The notes below the pieces were generated by a model, which did not search any database, was not told the origin of the DNA, and was given only the letters and a program-made list of their open reading frames with translations. This document shows positions 12,211 through 22,164 of a DNA stretch of 64,000 nucleotides, one piece after another. The stretch comes from Aphanomyces cochlioides (lineage: Eukaryota; Oomycota; Saprolegniomycetes; Saprolegniales; Verrucalvaceae): the NCBI GenBank assembly GCA_019828595.1, contig JAHQRK010000003.1:3472001-3536000 (forward strand), in the 5' to 3' direction. Position 1 is the first letter of the stretch, and the number at the start of each line of letters is the position of its first letter. A program made the translations under genes and the position numbers.

Positions 12211-12609
12211 CTAGAGGATAAAGCGGCCTCGGCGACCACCACCTCCGCCACCACGACGGCCGCCACCACGACGACCACCACCTCGGCCGCCACGACGACC
12301 GCCACGACGACCGCCACCACGGGCGCCACCACCACGACGACCACTGCCACCACGGCCACCACGACCACCACGGGCCATCGTCAACAACAGGCGGTTGGCT
12401 TCGTCAGCTTCAGCAACGTCGCTTTCTCCACCTTCAGCAGCAGGTGGACCCGCCATGGGACCTCCACCATGACGGAAACCAAATCCACGATGATGGCCAC
12501 GATGACCAGGCCAAGCAGCCAACAATTCTCGGGAGTCTTCAGCAATGACTTGTTCTTGGCCAAACGCAAAAGCGGCAACGGCAAAGAGGAGAGGAAAGAC
12601 GATTCGCAT
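12211..12609 (-). CDS. Secreted Gly/Arg-rich protein, copy G3, intact (132 aa)
   Basis: ATG 12609 is chosen because it begins the signal peptide (residues 1-17, MRIVFPLLFAVAAFAFG); an in-frame ATG four codons earlier is less likely. QEQVIAEDSRELLAA (18-32), a Gly/His/Phe stretch, an acidic block (59-70), ANRLLLTM (71-78), a strongly basic Gly/Arg repeat region (79-129) and terminal FIL follow. The layout is that of a secreted prepropeptide: signal, acidic spacer, cationic tail. That is inference; the tail could also be an RGG-type nucleic-acid-binding or wall-associated region. There are no cysteines. The 5' leader holds a short upstream frame beginning MATSNLQFRRN that stops two bases before the main ATG. 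The protein is identical to G4, head-to-head across the P2 centre. Confidence 0.85.
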   Translation of the reverse strand: MRIVFPLLFAVAAFAFGQEQVIAEDSRELLAAWPGHRGHHRGFGFRHGGGPMAGPPAAEGGESDVAEADEANRLLLTMARGGRGGRGGSGRRGGGARGGGRRGGRRGGRGGGRRGGGRRGGGGGGRRGRFIL

Positions 12610-12633
12610 GATCAACACCAAATTGAAAAATGA

Positions 12634-13646
12634 GCTGAATAGGCAAAGATGAGCGTTGGACTTTTGATGGGTGTATTACGCCGAAATTGAAGATTGCTCG
12701 TCGCCATGTTGTAATTCGCAATACGACGTAACGAACATGCAGTTGGAGGAAAGGAACCCATCCACGCTGCTGGCCTATACTAGTAGATACCGAGTCAGAG
12801 AGAGAGAGACTGATGTGGTACTGTAGTCAAAATTTAGTCGTTTCTTTCGATGCAGCTCCTGCTTGGATGTGCAGATAAAAGTTTATTCGAGAGTGCTCAG
12901 AAGCGGACGAATGATTGAATACGTTTGTCGGCTCGGAGGGACATTCAAGGTACTCCTAGTGGCAGCGATCAATTCCTCAAGATGAAATCCTACATCCAAA
13001 ACATAAGGCCCCAGGTACTGTACGATGGAGTACACGATGGATCATAGTAATTGGAGATTGTGAGGGCGTTGCCCATGGAAGGAAGAAGATTCTATTGACA
13101 AGGCTAATTGTGCTCTTACAAACTCCAAGTGTTTATGAAAAGTTCACAATGAGCAAGGGGGCACCCATTGACGTTCCCCATTAAATCTCCCACTCTCACT
13201 GGACCAGCTACATGAAACCCTACTTGCGTCTTGACCATACGACATTGGTCAAGTTCGACTATTGCCGTCTCCGAATGGACAAAATGGACGCTGAGCTTAT
13301 GCTAATATCATTTAATACTAAATTAAGTACATTAACTTGTGTGTGTGATATTCGCATCCTTGGATTTTGTCGTGGTTGGTTTAAAGGCCAACTTTCTGAG
13401 TCCATAGGTATCGTTTCGGTCTTGTGCTGAAGCCAAACGACATTGCTTATTCCGACTAATATGGCCACGTGCTTTATATTGTGAACATCTTCTCCACAAT
13501 TGACGATCAGAATCCCTGCCGGCACAATGCCCAACCACGGATGAGTTACATTCCATCGACTTCTTGCAAGTTCGTTACGTGCTTAAGCGCAACACAATGT
13601 GGCGACGAGCGATCTGAGGCGTCAGAGGTTTGATCTTGGATTGTAG
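12634..13646. other. P2 spacer (1.0 kb)
   Basis: Unique centre of the P2 palindrome, no intact gene. About 12831-12970 is a diverged direct copy of 9200-9345, from the P2 arm. 13230-13560 is homologous to DNA upstream of gene G7 (41898-42190), so the 5' flank of the gene family is also duplicated. A copy of the conserved upstream motif CTTCTTGCAAGTTCGTTACG lies at about 13560-13579. Confidence 0.6.
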
Positions 13647-13670
13647 TCATTTTTCAATTTGGTGTTGATC

Positions 13671-14069
13671 ATGCGAATCGTCTTTCCTCTCCTCTTTGCC
13701 GTTGCCGCTTTTGCGTTTGGCCAAGAACAAGTCATTGCTGAAGACTCCCGAGAATTGTTGGCTGCTTGGCCTGGTCATCGTGGCCATCATCGTGGATTTG
13801 GTTTCCGTCATGGTGGAGGTCCCATGGCGGGTCCACCTGCTGCTGAAGGTGGAGAAAGCGACGTTGCTGAAGCTGACGAAGCCAACCGCCTGTTGTTGAC
13901 GATGGCCCGTGGTGGTCGTGGTGGCCGTGGTGGCAGTGGTCGTCGTGGTGGTGGCGCCCGTGGTGGCGGTCGTCGTGGCGGTCGTCGTGGCGGCCGAGGT
14001 GGTGGTCGTCGTGGTGGCGGCCGTCGTGGTGGCGGAGGTGGTGGTCGCCGAGGCCGCTTTATCCTCTAG
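13671..14069 (+). CDS. Secreted Gly/Arg-rich protein, copy G4, intact (132 aa)
   Basis: Encodes the same protein as G3: signal peptide 1-17, EDSRELLAA motif, acidic block, ANRLLLTM, about 50 residues of Gly/Arg repeats, terminal FIL. The P2 mirror starts only about 24 bp before the ATG, so G4 has a different upstream region from G3, one resembling the G7 5' flank. The two identical proteins could therefore be under different control (inference). The 3' flank has the family's conserved AACTGAGCC...AGTAATGAATG block at about 14082-14113. Confidence 0.85.
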   Translation: MRIVFPLLFAVAAFAFGQEQVIAEDSRELLAAWPGHRGHHRGFGFRHGGGPMAGPPAAEGGESDVAEADEANRLLLTMARGGRGGRGGSGRRGGGARGGGRRGGRRGGRGGGRRGGGRRGGGGGGRRGRFIL

Positions 14070-16835
14070 ACCTTCTCTGCATAACTGAGCCTAGTGGCCT
14101 AAAGTAATGAATGTTGTTATAACTACTCTGTACTTTGCTCATGGTCTTAGCTGTCCTGGATGGACACATCATATTGACTTCTGCAACGTTCTTCTGTGTG
14201 TATATATGGTTAACGCAGGCGAATCATAAAAGCAATGAAAATCTTTAAACGTCAGCAGTTGCCTTGTGATCTCGTCGTGGCTTCCAATGTGAAGACTGAC
14301 CACTCCAGTGTTAATGTGCATCTTGGAATTCACGACGGACAACTACAGTTTTGTACTCGATACCATTTAGCTTCAACTTATTCTAAGCTTTGGACTTCGA
14401 CACAGGTCTGTGACGACATGATCCGCAGCGACTTGTCAAAAGCCATCCTGTACAAATTTACTGTTCCGAATAAGCGAGCCATTCTGTGGAGATTGGTCCT
14501 TTTGGCAGGTCATGTGAGGTTAAAGCTATCAGAGTACAATCCATTGGGAGAGCAGCGGAATATTCACACTCGAAGGGGATTTTATAATTGTCTGCACATT
14601 CCCCGAGTGTTTGGAAGGTACTGACCCGCTTGTGACTGTGTGTCAGTAGTATAATATAATATGCCCTTTGGGCAACACATGGAATAAAAGCAGAGCAAGT
14701 GGGTATTCTTTCCAATTCACGGCGTAGACATTATCGAAACGAACAATTTATCACGCTGTTAGCGGTTCCAAGTGTGAACAATGACGACGTGGCCCCCGAC
14801 AAAGTTAGAGTTTTCCATTGCTTGAGACTTTCATCCAGTTGTATATTTTCATGCACACCAGGTCTTGGACTTTGTCCGATGCAACACACCAAAGTCCTGT
14901 CCGACTGTTCTGACTTCCCGTCGACTGCGCGGGAGGTGAGCTCGACACAACTTGATTACTTCATGGCTAATTCCGAACTGACTACCCTGCTGCCTACGGA
15001 GCTGATCCGAGATTGGGACCACACGTTGATTCCACCAATCTCTGTTCTCTGTGGATGCTCGTGAGCTGTCTGACATAGGATAGGCTAAAATAGTATGCAC
15101 ACTCGTGCTAATACTATTGCCGCAGAACACCGACGAGACGACGATTCTTGTCGATGAGTTTGATGTTGTTGATAGTTGAAATGAGATATCAAGCTATTCT
15201 ACTGCTTGGCATTGCTTTGCGCGTTCCACTCCATGAATTCAAGGACGCAGAGTTTAGTTGTCATTTTAGCAGAGATAATTCAAACGACTACGTAAGCCTA
15301 CACAAGTTACTTGCGAGTTCTTGTGTCAAGAGTGCTGCTACTTTCAACCAGTGTCACAATTTCCGCAAATTTTTCCGAATTTTGCGGATATTTTTTAAAA
15401 ATATGCGGAATATTGAAAGCCCCTTTCCGCAGACTTTTTCCGCAAAACGCGGAAGTTAAGGAGAGCCATTCCGCAAAATGTCGCTTCGAGATCAATGGAA
15501 AGTAAGGTTGATCGATCTTGGTTAGTGTGCGATGCACAGAGGAAGCTGGTCTTTAGCACATTTTATTTTGTACAGGCTATGAAACCCCTCTTCTGTCCAA
15601 GGAGGCTTGGTATAAGACCACATGCACAACGTCCCAGACGTTATCGACGGCTTCTTGTTAATTGGACTCATTGTTTTCATCCCAACTCAGTACTTGGAAA
15701 CATCATTATTATCTCGCTTCGACATTACGTAGTTTCGTGTCAAGGTTGACAAAGTTGCGATTATTTTGGCACCGAAAAGACTGGACGATCGTATTATTGA
15801 CAAAGTTTTGATTGGATGGAAATATTCTTAAATTCATTTCGATTGGCTAATCGATTAGCACGGCGATTGTACTCACGATGTGCAGAACTCGGTATTTGCT
15901 CACGGCGGGCCAAAATTTTGAGACTTTGACATTTCCAAAACCACAAGAGCATGGCTTAAAAGCAAGAGATGGGCCCTAGACAGCTTTGGGCAGAACCTTT
16001 CTTACATTTTTTCTCCTTTCCGGAAATGCGGAAGCACTATATAACACTCTAAGCAGCGATAGATATTGATTTGGTGCATCACAACCTTTCTGATACGTTG
16101 TGTGCTTGATATACTAAACTACTTCGCACATGCTTAGTTCGTTGAAGTAACCTAGATATACTTTGCGGTCGAGTTTGCGTTAATTTGCGGAAGCCTGATA
16201 CCCTCATTCCGCACCTTCCGCTGCGGAAATTGTAACACTGCTTTCAACTACATGTATCATGAGTACTTTGCTCAAAACTTTAAGGGCCTCGTCGTCATTG
16301 TTCAACTTGGAACCGCTGAAAGCTTTATAATGTCTACTCGAGAATTGAAATGAACACCCACTTTCTCTGCTTCTATTCCTTGTTGTTCATCAAAGGGTGC
16401 AGTACGTTTATATACTCCTGACACACAAAATCCCAAACGGCCAGTAACTTCCAAACGCTTGGGGAAGGTGCGAGCAGCGATGAAAACTCCTTACAGCCTG
16501 AATGTTCCAGTCCTCTCCCAATGGGATTGTACTCTGATAGATTAAAATTCACACGACCTGTAAACAACGAGCTGAAAACGAAAAATCTCCACAAAGTGGC
16601 TCACTTATTCAGAGCGGATGGCTTTTGTCCGGCCAGAGCACAACAAAGCATCAAGGGGCAAGTCACTGAGGATCATATCCTCAGCGACCTGTATCAAAGT
16701 CTCCTTGCAAAGCTCAGAATAAGGGTGCAAGCTATGTAAATAGCCTTAGGCCTACCGGTATTCCTAACGAGATCATAAGCCTTGGATCATGAGCCATATG
16801 ACACACCTGCTCGTATGATCCATAGACTTGCAGCT

Positions 16836-16886
16836 TATAAGGACTTAGTTTAGCATTAAATTCTAATGCTAAACTAAGTCCTTATA
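16836..16886. repeat. Perfect hairpin, P2 mirror copy
   Basis: Mirror of the hairpin at 9394-9444, with the same 23-bp stems and 5-base loop. Confidence 0.9.
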
Positions 16887-17788
16887 TGCCGCAAGTGTAT
16901 TATTCATCGTTCGCTTTTGATAAAATTTATCAACATTTATCGCTGCCACTAGGAGTACCACTGAATGTCCCTCCGAGACGACAAACGTATTCAATCATTC
17001 GTCCGCTTCCAAGCACTCTCGAATAAACTTTTATCTGCACATCCAAGCAGGTGCTGCATCGAAAGAAACGGCTAAATTTTGAATCATTCGGATTCCAGTA
17101 TATCAAGAAATGCATGATCAAAACAGCTGAAACAGCCGAACATTTGACAATGCTTGCAATATTCACACAACTGCCATGAAGAGAGAACCATATCTCTTTA
17201 GAAATGTGCATTTTTTCGTCGATAGATTTCACTACTACAATCATGTCAGCTGTTCCAGGTAGTCCCGATTTTTGTACTCTAACTAAGCCAAACAATAGTG
17301 GCTATCGAATTGATAATTTTCTTCAATACGCACTCCTCGCCACTGTTTTATGTGAGGTGTAGAACAAACCACTAAAACCAATCGTAAGTAGCGCTGGTTA
17401 TATGAACAGAGTCAATTTTCTGCTCTACCTAAAGCACTACATGTCCGAGATAAATTCCAGACGGGTCGCTTGTGTCAGTGAAGACTGCAAACGAAATGGG
17501 AAAAAGCACAGTGACTGGGTTGCTGTAAATTATCTCATCACTCAAATGCAGCGAAGCCTATGTGTTGAAGTCCCATGCAATGAAGCTCATCTTTGCCTTT
17601 TCTGCGCTTGCTAGCTCGGCGATGTCATTTCTTAAGTGTTTAATATGACTTTGTATTCATTTTCTGTGTTTCCACATTGTTCAAAATCGTGTAGTGTAGA
17701 AAGTCCACAACATGCTCGCAAAGAGCCGAGTTGTAGGCTTCTTGTTAATTGGACTCATTGTTTTCATCCCAACTCAGTACTTGGAAAC

Positions 17789-19068
17789 CTGACTTGTTGC
17801 CTGGCAGACAAGTTTGTTGCATGAACAAACCATTAATGAATTCTTCAAGCCGGGGTCGAGGGCCGACAGGCCGAGACGGCTATCGCTGCTGCAAGAAAGT
17901 GCTATCGACAGTTCGCCTAATTTGTCGACCGCGACTCGACGAGTTCGTTAACCTTTTGTCGATTCAACGGGGTTGACTGCTAGGCAGCAAGTTAAGCTAC
18001 TGAAAGGCATATATTTAAAACCGCCATGACAATCTGTTCATTGTCGTTGTTTGCCGCAACATTTAATGGAGTCCAATTGTTTTCCATCGGGTTGGTCGTT
18101 GACATTGACATCCGTCCCGAGCAACAAGTCGACAGTCTCCAACGAGTTATATTTGCACGCAAGATAAAGCGCAGGATCGTAGTCCTGAGTGTTGAGGCAA
18201 AGCTCTAGCTCGGCCCACTCGGAAGCGCTCATACCACCGTCGTTGACTTGTACGATCGCAGAGCCATGGGCATTACTCTCCAGGAACTGTAGTCTGCAAC
18301 ATCTTGATGCTCGAAATGTGCCGCATGCTGCGTGAAGAATCCACACTTGTTGCAAAAGTCAAGCATGCGGTTGAAAAAGACAGACCGTTGTCGTCGAGGA
18401 CCATCTTCTCGTCGATAATCTTGGCCAACACGTTGACAAGTACGGGTTTGAACGACGTGACGGTCAAGCTGCCCGAGCACTTCATAATCGTGTTGGTCAT
18501 GCTGCACATGCTGCGCAAGTCGTACACGCTTGTAAAGTTGGTCGCGAGTCCTTCGAGTTCGTCGATTGTCGCGTCTCCCTTGGCGATCAACGTATGCACC
18601 ATGTTGTCGAACTCGACCTTCTTGGTATGTTGACGCAGGATGAGCTTGAGGCGATCGGATTTTGCATAGTCTTGAGGTAGATTGGACGTGTTTGAGCGCA
18701 CTTTTGGCTTTGCTCCAGCTTTGAAAACCGCCATGACCATCTCTTCACGTCAGACGGGACGGTAGCCTACCCCCACGACATGTCTCTGCTGTGTAGAGCC
18801 GGGAATGAGATGAAATCTCTCTTAGTCTCAGAGAGATGCTGGATGCCTTTCAGTAGCTTAACTTGCTGCCTAGCAGACAACCCCGTTGAATCGACAAAAG
18901 GTTAACGAACTCGTCGAGTCGGGGTCGACAATTTAGGCGAACTGTCGATAGCACTTTCTTGCAGCAGCGATAGCCGTCTCGGCCTGTCGGCCCTCGACCC
19001 CGGCTCGAAGAATTCATTAATGGTTTGCCCATGCAACAAAGTTGTCTGCCAGGCAGCAAGTCAGGCTA
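17789..19068. mobile_element. Composite element with about 220-bp inverted repeats
   Basis: 17789-18009 and 18843-19068 are inverted copies of each other with few differences. Each copy is itself bounded by short inverted ends (ACTTGYTGCCTRGCAG), so each looks like a small foldback transposon; the right copy (about 18854-19068) is flanked by CAG/TA-type short direct repeats. Between them is about 830 bp with a minus-strand ORF relic. It inserts next to a scrambled piece of the P2 arm. Confidence 0.7.
18038..18740 (-). pseudogene. Ankyrin-like protein remnant inside composite element
   Basis: An open frame runs from ATG 18740 for 155 residues (MVMAVFKAGAKPK...) to 18273. Two overlapping frames continue the similarity: GFFTQHAAHFEHQDVADY (18229-18507) and DYDPALYLACKYNSLETVDL followed by LLGTDVNVND (18038-18355). 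The latter has the helix-turn-helix and LL-x-x-x-V-x-V-N rhythm of ankyrin repeats. At least two frameshifts separate the pieces, so it is read as a decayed gene. Ankyrin repeats bind proteins; no specific role can be given. It lies wholly between the two inverted repeats and may have been captured by them. Confidence 0.55.
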
Positions 19069-19129
19069 CAGGCAGCTCTCCAGCGGCTCTCTTAATCGAA
19101 TAATGACCTTGTAAGTGTTATTGACGTTA

Positions 19130-19595
19130 GGGCCTGGTCGAAGTTGGAAAAAGTCGACTTTTTCTTCGTCGATGTTATCAGAAATAGATGAGTTTATCGA
19201 CTTTTTCCCCAAGTAGGTCCTGGACCTACTTTTTAAAAAGTAGACGAAAACATGTAAAGTTTGTATAGAGGGATTTGTGAAAAAGTTGATAGCTTTTTTG
19301 AGAAAAGTCGATGTCGTTTGCAATTTCACTGGTTAAAATGGATGAAAACACAGTGCTGGCGATGAAGCCATGCATCGTTGGCGCTGTTACTGCAATAGGG
19401 AGCGATAGGTGGCGACATCCAGGCCATCTACGAATCGTGCAAACTATTCGAAACAACGAAATGCCCTTGCGTTGGTTCTATATTGGCGATTTGTCCGACT
19501 TTTGTAAAGTTAACGACGCCGACCACTCGTCGACTTGTCTTCAACGACTTAAGTCGAACTCCAAAAAGTCGTTGTTGCAAACTTCGACCAGGCCC
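19130..19595. mobile_element. MITE of PIF/Harbinger type
   Basis: A 466-bp element with 16-bp TIRs GGGCCTGGTCGAAGTT at both ends (19130 inward and, inverted, ending 19595), flanked on both sides by TTA (19127-19129 and 19596-19598). A 3-bp TWA target duplication is the Harbinger hallmark. It has no transposase. Its TIRs resemble those of the 820-bp element at 20484. Confidence 0.85.
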
Positions 19596-19694
19596 TTATG
19601 AGCAGTTACGATGATACCTAAACTGCAGCTTGCTTAACGTAAGTCTGGGTATCTTGGCGCAGAGGCGACGAATGTTAAGATGACTAAAAAGCTG

Positions 19695-19764
19695 AGTGCC
19701 CATACCAGGACTCGAACCTGCAACCTCCAGGTTCAAACGCTGTTACCCAATCACAACGGCCACT
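19695..19764 (-). other. tRNA-like element (pseudo-tRNA or SINE head)
   Basis: On the minus strand the 70-nt stretch has near-complementary ends (AGTGGCC / GGGCACT), a D-arm-like TGTGATTGGGTAACA and an exact B-box GGTTCGAGTCC. The middle is about four bases too short for a normal anticodon arm, and no 5-bp anticodon stem forms. I therefore do not call a functional tRNA or an anticodon; it keeps internal RNA polymerase III promoter motifs. Confidence 0.5.
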
Positions 19765-20483
19765 GGCCTTGACAGTTACAGAAAGTAGAATTTGCAGTTT
19801 AAGGCTTGCATCAGCTCATCGAAGCCGAGCAGTTCAATCACGACAACGTTGACGCCTGCTCCTTCAAATTACGCGTCACAATGGATTTTCATATCCATGA
19901 ACCAAGCTCTTTCTGTCTTCATCGCTATTTTCTGTCATGTACACGGACGTAGTCGTCAGGTCCTAGCAAAGAAACAGAAAACACAAAGCTGCCTCTCCCT
20001 CGTGTGGGCATTTCCCCGTCACTCCCTGCAGACCAAAGGTCTTTGCAGGAAACATCCCCAGTCTCTCGAACAGGTGTGACGACTCGTCACTGACGAGAGA
20101 GAGGAGCACAGAGTTGCACAGTACTGATATTGATACACAAGTTTGTGATTCCCCAAATTTTTCCTGTGATTCCCGATTTTCTTTTGTGCAAAAACATTTT
20201 TCTCATGAGTTTGATGTTGTTGAAGTTGAAATGAGATATCAAGCTATTCTACTGCTTGGCATTGCTTTGCGCGTTCCACTCCATGAATTCAAGGACGCAG
20301 AGTTTAGTTGTCATTTTAGCAGATAATTCAAACGACTACGTAAGCCTATACAAGTTACTTGCGAGTTCTTGACAGTGTCACAATTTCCGCAAATTTTTCC
20401 GAATTTTGCGGATATTTTTTAAAAATATGCGGAATATTGAAAGCCCCTTTCCGCAGACTTTTTCCGCAAAACGCGGAAGTTAA

Positions 20484-21303
20484 GGCCCTGGTCGGGGAAT
20501 AAACAAAGGTGAACTTCAACCAAGTCCCACTTTTCATTATGCGGATACTTAACCGGATAAGCAAAGTCGACAGAGATCCGTGGTCGGGAAACCAACTCTG
20601 TCGAAGAATGAGACCTCTGCTCATCCTGGCAGCAGCATCGGCTGTTGCTGGTGTGGCAATTACAATTGCTGTGTGCTCAATCACCGGTCGGACGAACAAA
20701 TTCAATGTTATGACTGTGAAGGCCATCAACTTTGAGAAAATGCTAGGCGACTCTAGGTATGATCAATGGTTTATCCAAAATCTCCGTTGTAATCAATCCT
20801 CGTTCATTGCTCTCTGCGAAATACTGCGTGCTCAAATGTCAAGCATCAGTCTTGACAAGTATACAAAACGACACAGCTTTGAAAAGAAGGCTGCAGTATT
20901 CTTGTACTTCCGAGGCACTCAGGGTGGTTATCGTGAAGTTTCTGGTGTGTTTGGCATATCCAAATCATGGTGTATTGACATTATTTCCATCTTTACAAGT
21001 GTTATGTCGCAAATGAGAACTACATGGATTTGTTTACCAATGTCGTCAGCATCCTGGAGAAACATCGAGGGAGGATTTAGAAAAAAAACAGTTAATTCCA
21101 GGCATAAATCTGCCGTAGGTCTCACTCCAATACCTTGGCTCGGTTGCCTTGACCAAGGTGCTCCACCTTGGCTCAAAATCTCTGAACAGAGGTGAAAGCC
21201 AACAGAGATGGCTCGTCCTTTTCCCGGAAACCGGATAAGATCAGCCAATCATGTGTCAGTCACCTCTGTTTGTTCCACCTCTGTTTGTTCCCCGACCAGG
21301 GCC
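20484..21303 (+). mobile_element. Deleted PIF/Harbinger element with TIRs and TAA target duplication
   Basis: An 820-bp insertion with 28-bp TIRs starting GGCCCTGGTCGGGGAA (two mismatches), flanked by TAA at 20481-20483 and 21304-21306. The empty site survives in both P2 arms (GTTAAGGAG at about 15455-15463). It encodes only the front part of a transposase. Confidence 0.92.
20608..21195 (+). CDS. N-terminal part of a PIF/Harbinger transposase (195 aa)
   Basis: The start at 20608 (MRPLLILAAASAV) is preferred; the frame is open from about 20509. Residues from about 50 on show the Harbinger N-terminal helical domain: FEKMLGDSRYDQWFIQNLRC, SFIALCEIL, KKAAVFLYFRGTQGGYREVS and GVFGISKSWCIDII, which in the family recognise TIRs and precede the DDE core. 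The catalytic DDE region is absent: the frame ends in Pro/Trp-rich sequence at the right TIR. It therefore belongs to an internally deleted element that cannot catalyse transposition. Confidence 0.7.
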   Translation: MRPLLILAAASAVAGVAITIAVCSITGRTNKFNVMTVKAINFEKMLGDSRYDQWFIQNLRCNQSSFIALCEILRAQMSSISLDKYTKRHSFEKKAAVFLYFRGTQGGYREVSGVFGISKSWCIDIISIFTSVMSQMRTTWICLPMSSASWRNIEGGFRKKTVNSRHKSAVGLTPIPWLGCLDQGAPPWLKISEQR

Positions 21304-22164
21304 TAAGGAGAGCCATTCCGCAAAATGTCGCTTCGAGATCAATGGAAAGTAAGGTTAATCGATCTTGGTTAGTGTGCGATGCACAGAGGAAGCTGGTCTT
21401 TTGCACATTTTATTTTGTACAGGCTATGAAATGATACGTTGTGTGCTTGATATACTGAACTACTTCGCACATGCTTAGTTCGTTGAAGTAACCTAGATAT
21501 ACTTTGCGGTCGAGTTTGCGTTAATTTGCGGAAGCCTGATACCCTCATTCCGCACTTCCGCTGCGGAAATTGTAACACTGCTTTCAACTACATGTATCAT
21601 GAGTACTTTGCTCAAAACTTTAAGGGTCTCGTCGTCATTGTTCAACTTGGAACCGCTGAAAGCTTTAGAATGTCTACTCGAGAATTGAAATGAACACCCA
21701 CTTTCTCTGCTTCTATTCCTTGTTGTTCATCAAAGGGTGCAGTACGTTTATATACTCCTGACACACAAAATCCCAAACGGCCAGTAACTTCCAAACGCTT
21801 GGGGAAGGTGCGAGCAGCGATGAAAACTCCTTACAGCCTGAATGTTCCAGTCCTCTCCCAATGGGATTGTACTCTGATAGATTAAAATTCACACGACCTG
21901 TAAACAACGAGCTGAAAACGAAAAATCTCCACAAAGTGGCTCACTTATTCAGAGCGGATGGCTTTTGTCCGGCCAGAGCACAACAAAGCATCAAGGGGCA
22001 AGTCACTGAGGATCATATCCTCAGCGACCTGTATCAAAGTCTCCTTGCAAAGCTCAGAATAAGGGTGCAAGCTATGTAAATAGCCTTAGGCCTACCGGTA
22101 TTCCTAACGAGATCATAAGCCTTGGATCATGAGCCATATGACACACCTGCTCGTATGATCCATA

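Larger units (their letters stand above)
8543..12633. repeat. P2 left arm of about 4.09-kb inverted repeat
   Basis: Reverse complement of 13647-17736, nearly identical (one-base length difference, a few substitutions such as an Asn/Lys difference in a reading frame at 9686-9907). From outside in it holds the KDZ-like tail, a 23-bp-stem hairpin, about 2.7 kb without a recognisable gene, and intact gene G3. The non-genic part includes a TTCCGC-rich block at 10800-10925. Short mirrored frames such as 10821-11132 and 10531-10785 match nothing I recognise. Confidence 0.93.
13647..17736. repeat. P2 right arm of about 4.09-kb inverted repeat
   Basis: Reverse complement of 8543-12633. It begins just upstream of gene G4 and ends in the KDZ-like tail (17140-17614). 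At 17737 the sequence jumps to a fragment matching 15649-15700 from within this same arm, then meets the composite element at 17789. Confidence 0.93.
20205..22164. repeat. Third, partial copy of the P2 arm, interrupted
   Basis: 20205-20483 matches about 15153-15457, and 21304-22164 matches about 15458-16817 with about 510 bp missing near 21430. The two halves are split by a Harbinger element inserted with target duplication. The copy ends at 22164, just before the position of the hairpin in P2. This copy shares the Lys variant of the right P2 arm at 21713-21934. Confidence 0.85.

Noticed and set aside
12507..12557. RxLR-type effector motif in EDSRELLAA or ANRLLL
   Set aside because: The sequence is R-x-L-L, not RxLR, with no dEER motif; not enough to call an RxLR effector.
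19695..19764. Functional tRNA gene
   Set aside because: The anticodon arm is about four bases short and no anticodon stem pairs.
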